In this document: positions 56,718 through 64,000 of the stretch, one piece after another
Layout: every line of letters starts with the position of its first letter
How positions within the stretch are numbered: the stretch's first letter is position 1
From: Chlorocebus sabaeus
Taxonomy: Eukaryota; Chordata; Mammalia; Primates; Cercopithecidae
Length of the DNA: 64,000 bases
Assembly: GCF_047675955.1 (NCBI RefSeq)
Contig: NC_132925.1
Coordinates: 77,877,622 to 77,941,621, forward strand
Direction: 5' to 3'
The notes under the pieces: model-generated
Told to the model about the DNA's origin: nothing
What the model saw: only the letters and a program-made list of their open reading frames with translations
The model's database searches: none
Program-made: the position numbers and the translations under genes

Positions 56718-57796
56718 CTACCCTTTCATATTATTTTATACCCCTGAGTAAAACACTACAACAGCACTATGAAGTCTACTTTAACATGAACATTTTAAAA
56801 CTATTTTAGAAGTCTTTCTTGAAACTGAGTTTTGAAGTTTTACATGGAAGACCAAAATATAGAAAGTAACATTTCATAAGACTCCAAGGAACCACAGAAT
56901 TCCAGAACACACTTTGAAAACCACCAGACTTGGGCAAGAATCGTGCTGTTTCGGAAGGGGTGTGAGAACATCTTTACACCACGAAAGTGTAGAGATTAAT
57001 TACAAAACACTGAAGGTACATTCTGCAATGAGATGACTACAAAACCCATGGTTCTGAGAGAACTGCTTGAGGAAGAATCCCTACAAGAAAAGGAAAGGTG
57101 GCTGAACTACGACAAGAGCCCAGTTATGAAAGCTTTCTATAACTTTTACCTTACAGGTGGCTCATGCCGTAAAGTCAGCAGCTGCAATCCCAGACAGCTT
57201 AGGAACACTTTTAGGGACCTAAGCATAGGGCTGGGAACAAAACAGGCAAGGGAAAGGCTTGTTGTCAAACAAGAGAACCACACAGTAACTACTGTCACCT
57301 TCTGATGAAGTGAAATTAAGAAATTAAATCACAGCCATCTCCAAAAATATTTCATACCACTACAAACCAGTGGCATTCCCTTTACGAGAAAAATTGATGC
57401 ATATGTGTGATTTGAGCAGCAAAGAAAAAAAATGCTAAAACATATGGAATTTGGCATCTTAAATTCAAAATAGTAATATGTAGTTTCATTAATAAGCCAG
57501 CAATATAAACAAACCTTCTGTATCACACCACCAGCATTAGTCTTCTCCAGAACCCTCGTATTATAGGTTTTTAGGATACGTGGATCCTCAAATAGCTATA
57601 ATCTTACCTGATACCTAGTTTAAACCTCAGGTAAGTATTGCCCACTCACATGAGACTGCTCTTATTACAGGAAAAGGCCTTTCTATGTCTCATCTATGTC
57701 TAGTCCACTAGCACAGTGCTTAAGTAGCCAGCAGATTGACAATGCTGCATGTATATTACAGTGCACCAGTACAGTTTCCCTAATAGGGCACATTTT
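56246..57796. other. unique stretch with a 31 bp poly-A run
   Basis: A-run at about 56685-56715 with no element before it. A 90-codon plus frame (57033-57305, ATG start) is charged and protein-like but unrecognised, with no clear splice sites. Confidence 0.45.
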
Positions 57797-58105
57797 AATT
57801 TTTTTTATTTTTTTATTTTTTTTGAGACGGAGTCTGGCTCTGTCGCCCGGGCTGGAGTGCAGCGGCCAGATCTCAGCTCACTGCAAGCTCCGCCTCCCGG
57901 GTTTACACCATTCTCCTGCCTCAGCCTCCCGAGTAGCTGGGACTACAGGCACCCGCCACCTCGCCCGGCTAGTTTTTTGTATTTTTTAGTAGAGACGGGG
58001 TTTCACCATGTTAGCCAGGATGGTCTCGATCTCCTGACCTCGTGATTCGCCCGTCTCGGCCTCCCAAAGTGCTGGGATTACAGGCTTGAGCCACCGCGCC
58101 CAGCC
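57797..58105 (-). mobile_element. AluY (Old World monkey type), antisense, full length
   Basis: T-rich start, 'GAGACGGAGTCTGGCTCTGTC', 'GTGCAGCGGCCAGATCTCAG' (the reverse of the diagnostic GAGATCTGGCCGCTGCAC), and 'AGGCTTGAGCCACCGCGCCC'. Perfect duplication TAGGGCACATTTT at 57784-57796 and 58106-58118. Confidence 0.97.
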
Positions 58106-58254
58106 TAGGGCACATTTTTAAAAGCATGTATTCATATGTCCATGAATATGTGTATACACTGACCAGGAAGAGACCTTAGGGGAACAAACAAAATGGAGTA
58201 GATAGTTGCAGGAAGGAGAAACAGAGTAAATAGAGAAGACAGAGGAATCCACTT

Positions 58255-58372
58255 TTTGCCAGGTACTTTACTTGTCTTCCCTTATTAATTTCTCACAGCC
58301 TATTGATGAGAATAGGTGAAATCAGACCTATTTTACAGATAAGAAACTGAGGCTCAATGTTTTTATAATTAT
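58255..58372 (+). repeat. MIR SINE fragment, sense
   Basis: 'GCCAGGTACTTTACTTGTC…CCTATTTTACAGATAAGAAACTGAGGCTCAATG' matches the MIR core. Confidence 0.82.
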
Positions 58373-58969
58373 GGTAAAAACTCAGGGCACTGGGTTTAAA
58401 CTGAAACCATCCCACCTCAAAGTGGCCTAAACAAAACAAAACCAAAGGGCAAGGAGGTTATTGTCTCACATAACTCTTCAGGGGGTACATTTGGTGTGCA
58501 TGTGTGTAGTACTGCTAAATTCTAGCAGCACAGGGCTGCTGCTCTTTCATGAGATCTCATTCTCTTGCTGTCAACTCAGTTCTGCATTCCAGTGCTGGCT
58601 GCACTCTCAAACAGACCTTTGTCTTTTGAATGGCAACTGGTTCCTCTGAGCTTATATTCTGAAAAGCATAGAAACCTCAGCACAGAAAGGACTTTGATGT
58701 GGCCGTTTGAAGTAAAGCACAGGAGACTTTCATTAGATGGCCATGGCCACATGTTCATTTCTGATCCAATCAAAACAATCTTAACAACCTAAATGACCAG
58801 TCCTGGATCATGTGTCCATTCCTAGAGCCCAGGGAAGGAAAACAGCTCACCCCAGAACACATCGACATGGAGGAGAAAACGAAGGGGTCACAGTGAATTC
58901 CCCAAAAGGAATCTTTTATGTAAACGCTTTCCTGGCACACTAAATCTTAGTTGTCATATGCTGTGTAAC
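58373..58969. other. stretch resembling an unassigned old mammalian repeat
   Basis: 'GGAGGTTATTGTCTCACATAAC', 'CTGATCCAATCA' and 'GATCATGTGTCCATTCC' recall an old interspersed repeat, but I cannot name it with confidence. Confidence 0.25.
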
Positions 58970-59455
58970 CAAATCCCCCAAAACTCACTAAGTTAGAACA
59001 TCAATAAACATTTATTATCTGTCACCATCTCTATAGGCCAGGAATATAGCAATGGCTTAGCTGTGCAGTTCTGTATCAAGTTTTCTAAATGAGATTGCAG
59101 TCAAGATGTCAGCTGGGTCAGCAGTTATCTGAGGCTTAACTTGGACTGGAGGATCCATTTCCTAAGTGGTTCAATCACATGGCCCGCAAAATGGTACCAG
59201 CTGTTGGTGGAGCCTCAGTTCTACCCCAGTGCTCTAATGATATTGGAGTGAGCTTGTTCCAAAGGAAATAATCAATAGTAAGCCCAAGGCAGAAGCCCCA
59301 ATTCCTTTATGGCCTGGTCTAAGAAGTCACACACTGTCACCTCTGCCGTCATCAACTGATCACACAAACCAGCACTCTTTGTTTAACAAGACTAAAAATG
59401 GGTGTGAATACCTGGAAGTGGGGATTATGGGGGCCATTCTGAACCTAGCACACAC
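58970..59455 (+). mobile_element. ancient solo LTR relic (ERVL/MaLR type)
   Basis: 'ATGCTGTGTAACCAAATCCCC', 'CATTTATTATCTGTCACC', 'ACTGGAGGATCCATTTCC', 'GTCACCTCTGCCGTC' and 'GAAGTGGGGATTATGGGGGCCATTC' follow the order of an old mammalian LTR ('…GCTGTGTAACAAA…GGGGGCCATCTTAG…'). No retroviral genes adjoin it. Subfamily (LTR16/LTR33-like) not assigned. Confidence 0.6.
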
Positions 59456-59469
59456 CTTCTCTAAAATTT

Positions 59470-59690
59470 CCATTTTCTCAAACCCCTCTTCCCTGCTTTA
59501 ATGTTTTCTATTTAGAACTTATCATCATACAACATAATTTACCCTTTATCTGTTTCCCACAGGAGAACGTAAGCTCCCCAAGGACAAGCATGTTTGTATG
59601 TTTTGGTCACTATCCTATCCCCTGCCTGTAACACAGGAGCTGTTAAAAAGAAATCATTCAATAAATGGAATTTAGATGAACAGATGCAAA
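59470..59690 (+). repeat. L2 LINE 3' end, sense
   Basis: 'GGAGAACGTAAGCTCCCCAAGGACAAGC…TTCAATAAATGG' matches the L2 3' terminus. Confidence 0.82.
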
Positions 59691-60589
59691 GAGGAAGGGA
59701 CATGGATGTCAGGTAGGAAGTAGCAATCGATGTCTACTGTATTCATAAAGGTGAGGTCTTTGAGCAAAGTCCAGCTTTTAGGACCTCTGCAAGTCTATGC
59801 ATGTATGTCCATATGCTTTACTGAGAGAACATTTCTAAAATAGGCCCCTGGAAACAAGAAGAAATCAGGCAATTTTCATAAGGTAAAGTGTTGCACAGTG
59901 CTTTCACACATGGCCCTCAAAGCTCAGGATCTTCATAGCCACCGTGAACTTGACAAAGACATAGGCACAATAATACAAAGAGCTCAAAGTAACCTGGAAA
60001 TACAGAGTCTCCAATTCTATCTTAATTCCACCTCTAAACCAAAGACTCATCGATTCAATGCTCTGGGACTCAGCTTCCATGTTGATAAGAAACACAGTAT
60101 TTATCAATAAGACCTCATCCCAATTATAACATCACTGAAGCTGGATGCTAACAGTATATGTACATGGTTTTTAAAAAAACTGTTGAGGTAAGAAAATCAG
60201 AATTATGCAAGTAGCTTTGTCTAATCATAGATCTGTGTCTTACTGTAAAATTCCATTTTTGAATTGTTATCCCAAGTACCGGACTCACCTTATAATCACT
60301 GCATAACATGCTTGAAATATAATTGCCATGACAGATTCTCCAGAAAGGTCAAAATAATCCTTATTACAACTTCATAACTGACCATAAAAAGAGAAAGTTA
60401 GACCCCATCCTTCTTGGAAAGCAAAGCAAACAAGCAAAAAGCCCTCCTTTTCAAAGATTATGTTTAGTGAAGGACAGAGGCAAAGAGAGAGAAAAGTAGT
60501 ATCAGCTAGTACTGTATTCAAACACCTTAAAAAGAAATTAACAAAAATGGGTTTATTAAACTCCCTAAAATCTAGTTCCAACAGAACTC
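59691..60589. other. mostly unique stretch
   Basis: A weak MIR3-like segment near 59885-60070 ('CACAGTGCTTTCACACATGGCCC'). Nothing else supported. Confidence 0.4.
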
Positions 60590-60594
60590 AAAAT

Positions 60595-60765
60595 ATTCTA
60601 CCATCAACCAAAAATACTATTGCTGCATAAGAGATTACCTCAAAATCTAGTGGCCTAAAACCACCAACACTAACCTCATCACAGTTTCTGAGGGTCAGCC
60701 AATCTAGATAGCTACAATCACAAGGCACCGGAAAATTACGTGGCTCCAATTTAAAATAGCTATTT
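60595..60765 (+). repeat. LTR fragment of the same type as 58970-59455
   Basis: 'TATTGCTGCATAAGAGATTACCTCAAAATCTAGTGGCCTAAAACCACC…CACAGTTTCTGAGGGTCAG' is the 5' part of the same old LTR class, with the rest missing. Confidence 0.55.
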
Positions 60766-61194
60766 AACATGAAAACTACTTTTTGAACTACCCCTTCTGA
60801 TTCTTCACCTCCACAATTATGCTACTGAAGGCAAAGAGAAGAAACTGATTGTAGCAGCTGTACTAGAACCTCAATCAGAATATGTCTCTCTCATTACCAA
60901 TAAGTAACAACAAACCCATCACGAAAAGTCTAATATTATAATTCCAAGACTCCTAATGACAATTCTCAGGCATTTTAAAATTTAAATATGCTTTAAATGT
61001 TAAGTGTACTTCACCCTAATCTAATTCTATAAAAATAGATACCTAATTCAAACAACCCATTCCTCCACCATGCAAATAAATTAATATTAGATGTGAAAAG
61101 CACATTTGGAAAATGTTAGGTATGTTTATACAGATAAACCATGCCATGAGATATATTGGTCAGTTTATTTGATGGCAGCAGGTATTGTGTATTT
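60766..61194. other. unique A+T-rich stretch with homeodomain/POU-like words
   Basis: Contains ATGCAAAT (61070-61077) next to AATTAATATTA. No repeat recognised. Confidence 0.4.
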
Positions 61195-61530
61195 TCTGGT
61201 CACCAAGCATCTGTATTCCTAAAAGCAGCTGGGTTTTCTTTTGTGTTAATGTTTTCGAACTAGATCCTCTCTTGAGGAACCATTCAAGCAGGGTATTCAC
61301 CCTCCTATAAAATAGACCCATCCTGCAATGAAGAGACTTTGAAATACATACAGTGAAAAAGTTCCAATTAGATTCTTCCCTGAATCTAATCCTTTCTGAG
61401 CTGGGGTTTTCAGCTCTGCTACAGATTTCCCCAGCTCCCCTTTCTCCAATAAAGTCCATTTTTGCTTAAACTTAGCCACAGCAGCCTTCAGTTGTTTGCA
61501 ACACTGACTGATAGCATGGGTTACTTTGTA
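61195..61530 (+). mobile_element. probable old LTR 3' end
   Basis: 'CTCCAATAAAGTCCATTTTTGC', 'TTAAACTTAGCC', 'CAGTTGTTTGCAACACTGACTGATA' resemble the polyadenylation and terminal region of old retroviral LTRs. The 5' boundary is uncertain and no retroviral genes adjoin it. Confidence 0.4.
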
Positions 61531-61894
61531 TCATTTGTGGGCTCAGTCTTAGTACCATATAGTGTTCGTTCATCTACCAAGGGCATTCTGCTATAGATGA
61601 ACAGGCAAAAAGAGGAAGAGTTACTGTTAACATTCTGAGAATCCTACCTAACCTGACACCTATGGATAGTGCTGGAGCCTCTCAGAAACCTAGTTGCAGG
61701 TGCCCACGCGAGCTTCCTCTTGCCAGATACATCACAGGAAAGCAAAATTGAGATGTACCTTTAAATATATCCTATTTCATACAAAGGCATGTTCTGCTTT
61801 GCAAAAAGGATCTGTAAGATTTGTTTAAAGATGGTGCTCTCATTTTTGCATGTCTATTAAAATTTTAAATGGGTCTATCATAAAGTGTAGCATA
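61531..61894. other. unique stretch, nothing recognised
   Basis: No repeat or exon signal seen. Confidence 0.35.
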
Positions 61895-62660
61895 TGTGTA
61901 CAAGGATGCATGAAGACAGATGTTAGTAAACTACCATCTTAATGTCAATAAAAATATAAACAATCTAAACATCTAGTAATGGAGAAGCAAACAACTATAA
62001 AATAGTCACAATGTGAAAATACTGTGCAACAGTTTAAAACAGGAAGTATATACAAATTGAAGATTAACATATACAAGGTACAAATAGGACACAGTCATTT
62101 TTTTAAAGTATAAAATTCATATACACACACATACACACAAAAACATATATACCATACCTTCTCTGTTTAGAAATAAAAGAACAAGGGTTGGACGCAGTGG
62201 CTCACCCCTGTAATCCGAGCACTTTGGGAGGCCGAGGCGGGCAGATCACCGGAGGTCAGGAGTTCATGACCAGCCTGGCCAACATGCCGAAACCCCATCT
62301 CTACTAAAAAATACAAAAATTAGCCAGGTATGGTGGCAGGGGCCTGTAATCCCAGCTACTCGGGAGGCTGAGGCAGACAGAATCGCTTGAACCCAGGAGG
62401 CGGGGTTTGCACTGAGCTGAGATTGCACCACTGCACTCCAGCATGGGTGACTGAAGAAGACTCGGTTTCAAAAATAAAAAATAAAAATAAATAAATAAAA
62501 GAACAAGGATATTAAATATTTCCTAAGAAAATATAAACATACATACATGTTAAAAGCAAACTAGTAGCCTATGCACAAAACCAGTGCTAACTTTTATTTG
62601 AGAAGAAGGGGAGAAAGTCTGGGGTTAGGAAACAAGGAAATGAGGTTTGTATGAAACATT
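61895..62660 (+). mobile_element. old L1 (L1M) fragment split by an Alu
   Basis: 'AACAATCTAAACATCTAGTAATGGAGAAGC' and 'ACTGTGCAACAGTTTAAAACAGG' are late ORF2/3' L1M text. 'TTTATTTGAGAAGAAGGGG' continues after the Alu at 62187-62492. A short (CA)n lies near 62120. Confidence 0.65.
62187..62492 (+). mobile_element. AluS-like SINE, sense, full length
   Basis: 'TGGACGCAGTGGCTCACCCC' head to an AAATAAATAAAT tail. Perfect 16 bp duplication AAATAAAAGAACAAGG at 62171-62186 and 62493-62508. Confidence 0.96.
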
Positions 62661-63112
62661 TCAACTTTTTGCCCAGAGAAAATAACTATGTGTTGCTTAC
62701 AATAATTAAAAATCAATCATAAAAATAGAGTAGGCTTAAAAGTTTAGTTAAACTCTGCTTAAGTCAAGTCAGCTATCAGGACTTGGCAGAAACAGACCTA
62801 AAATAAAAGGAGTTTCAGCAGTTATGGAACGATGGCTCCCAGCAAAGTCTGGGGTTAAGTAGTTAAGCACCCCAGTCCTTTTGGATCTGCCATGGGTATA
62901 CGCAGGATTTGCTCTATGTGTAGTTGTAGCTACTCCTCTGTAGCAAAAAAAAGAAAAATACAATGTCTCAGTGCATTTATCTTCTGATGACTGTGTTGGC
63001 TTCCCTCACACTGCATCATCACCTATTAAGTTCATCACATTGTCTCACTAATTAACCTTTAGCAGCACCTGGGCTTCAGTCAGCCAATGTCAATCTCATT
63101 CCCATAACTTAG
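62661..63112. other. unique stretch downstream of the candidate terminal exon
   Basis: On the minus strand, a strong pyrimidine tract and CAG near 62945 precede a 55-codon open run to 62769. Not recognised and kept as a lead only. Confidence 0.4.
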
Positions 63113-63369
63113 GGTGCGAGACTCTGTTTTATTTCAAATCCATTTTTCAGGGAGAGCTACTTTGAATCCTATGGCACTCTTTTTCATCACCTACACATAT
63201 CTTTTCACTGCACTTCCAGTTTATAAAATAAAACCCTGTAAAATTATTCATGAAATTTCCCATGCTGCAGGTTCCCATACTCTATTCAGGTAAGAAATGC
63301 AAAAAACAAACCATCCACCATTATGTTGATTTGAAAGCATTAATTGTGGCCCTGGTTTTATGAAGAATG
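63113..63369 (-). other. candidate 3' untranslated region
   Basis: Lies between the TAA at 63370-63372 and the end inferred from AATAAA at 63128-63133 on the minus strand. No repeat inside. A length of about 250 bases is ordinary for a 3' UTR. The cleavage point is inferred, not seen. Confidence 0.35.
63128..63133 (-). terminator. candidate polyadenylation signal AATAAA
   Basis: Canonical AATAAA on the minus strand, about 240 bases after the candidate stop codon. The hexamer occurs often by chance in A+T-rich DNA, so support comes only from its position. Confidence 0.35.
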
Positions 63370-63564
63370 TTATCTATTTCCATCCTGTACAAATTTAGGA
63401 GAAACTGTGGTTTCCTGTTCCAGGGTGTTGTCCAAAAATGACTCCACAGAAGTCTGCAAAAATAATCCTTGACGTTTTGTTTCAAGAGGAATACTTGGAG
63501 TGTTTCCCACTGAGAGAGGAAATGGGTTTGTCCCAACTGCAAAAGGCCCAGTGTACTCCAAAGA
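63370..63564 (-). CDS. candidate terminal coding exon, gene unidentified
   Basis: The minus strand reads open for 64 codons from the splice acceptor to TAA (stop at 63372-63370). The product begins SLEYTGPFAVGTNPF and ends SPKFVQDGNR. It is hydrophilic, Ser/Thr/Glu-rich, and has no transmembrane segment or motif I recognise. The acceptor is strong: CTAAC branch-point consensus with its A 20 bases before the exon, a T-rich tract and CAG. No good 5' splice donor follows before the stop, so a last exon is the natural reading, with AATAAA about 240 bases on. The segment is not part of any repeat I know. The rest of the gene would lie beyond base 64000. A second frame is also open for most of this length, so the reading frame is not proven. 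An alternative last exon or a non-coding RNA exon are the other options. Confidence 0.45.
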   Translation of the reverse strand, partial: SLEYTGPFAVGTNPFPLSVGNTPSIPLETKRQGLFLQTSVESFLDNTLEQETTVSPKFVQDGNR

Positions 63565-63590
63565 CTGCAAGAATAAACACAAGTTAGGTC
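63565..63590 (-). promoter_or_regulatory. 3' splice site with branch point (minus strand)
   Basis: Minus-strand order: CCTAAC (branch consensus, 63588-63583), TTGTGTTTATTCTTG, then CAG at 63566-63564 boundary. Spacing of about 20 bases from branch A to exon is typical of human and monkey introns. Confidence 0.5.
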
Positions 63591-63639
63591 TGAACAATGT
63601 TTAATGAAATCATTATTTCACAAACACTCTGGGAGGGAA

Positions 63640-63830
63640 CCTTTGCTGTGATATCAAACTGTTCTCCAGCCAGGTGGCCTGACTTCCCTGAACCTCAGTT
63701 TCCTCAAACACAATGTGGAGATGAACTGAATTACCTGCCTCTTTAGATTTACTGTAAGGAATAAAACAAGTGCATTGTGCTTGGGAGAGTGCCTGACACA
63801 TAGTAGGAGCACAGTACAGGTATTTTACAC
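63640..63830 (-). repeat. MIR SINE, antisense
   Basis: 'CTTCCCTGAACCTCAGTTTCCTCAAACACAATG…AAACAAGTGCATTGTGCTTGGGAGAGTGCCTGACACATAGTAGG' matches the reverse MIR. It would lie in the intron just upstream of the candidate exon. Confidence 0.85.
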
Positions 63831-64000
63831 ATGTATACATGTGTGTATGCTGTGTTTTCTCCTTTAATAAAGCATTAGATTGAGCATAAAGACGACTCAA
63901 GATATAGTATACTGAGCAATTTAGAGAAGAGCAATTCTTTATGTTCCATGTTCATTGTAGGAACGACTTGGTTTAACAAAACGCATAATGAATAAAAACA

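Noticed and set aside
57033..57305. 90-codon plus-strand frame, rich in Glu, Lys and Arg
   Set aside because: Composition looks protein-like, but no acceptor/donor pair or homology was recognised. Kept below the level of a feature pending a protein search.
1..64000. tRNA, snRNA, Y RNA, 7SK or microRNA genes
   Set aside because: I scanned for typical landmarks (tRNA A/B boxes, U6 head, Y RNA stem) and saw none beyond Alu-derived 7SL-like text. A covariance-model search would be decisive.

Overview
This is non-coding primate nuclear DNA. It is A+T-rich, has no bacterial-style gene organisation, and is dense with Alu, L1, MIR, L2 and old DNA-transposon copies. Several full-length AluY elements share 'CTCAAGCCTGTAATCCC', 'GAATGGCGTAAACCCGGG' and 'GAGATCCGGCCACTGCA', plus an 'ACTAGCCGGGCGAGGTGGC' segment. 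I know this combination from Old World monkey (Cercopithecidae) AluY lineages rather than from human AluY. A macaque, baboon or close relative is therefore the best guess. Catarrhine is near certain; the species cannot be read from the sequence.

No complete protein-coding gene is visible. The longer open frames are mostly Alu or L1 consensus translated in one frame or another. The one place with convincing gene-like signals is the right edge on the minus strand. There, a near-ideal branch point, pyrimidine tract and AG acceptor (about 63590 to 63565) lead into a 64-codon open frame ending in TAA at 63370, with an AATAAA signal about 240 bases further on. I read this as the last exon of a minus-strand gene whose body lies beyond base 64000, or as an alternative last exon. 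I could not identify the gene. If this is right, most of the window is sequence downstream of that gene, or intron of something larger.

Layout. 0-10 kb: Alu pairs, a (CTAC)n and AT/AC microsatellite block, scattered MIRs, and an 85-90 bp non-tandem duplication (5848-5932 and 7856-7945). 10-14 kb: a roughly 2.4 kb old L1 3' half split by two head-to-tail AluY copies with three copies of one target site. 14-26 kb: MER5A, MIRs, Alus, an L1 3' end, a 128 bp pure purine tract and an Old World monkey AluY. 26-29 kb: mostly unique. 29-31 kb: an L1 split by a MER2 DNA transposon that is itself split by an Alu. 31-34.2 kb: unique DNA and an inverted Alu pair. 34-41 kb: antisense L1 pieces, a (TTTA)n run, MER5A, and a MIR split by two AluY copies. 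41-43 kb: an Alu split by a young L1PA 3' end, both with intact target-site duplications. 43-57 kb: mainly unique DNA with single Alus, MIRs, a MER1-type element with an 8 bp duplication, MER5A and L1 3' ends. 57-64 kb: one AluY, LTR relics, L2, MIR and the candidate terminal exon.

The window has no operon or pathway logic. Its readable content is a stratified insertion history (MIR/L2, then L1M and DNA transposons, then AluJ/S, then L1PA and AluY) plus one likely exon. I found no sign of an undescribed molecular system. The most useful leads are the exon, the non-tandem duplication and the unusual nested or tandem insertions.
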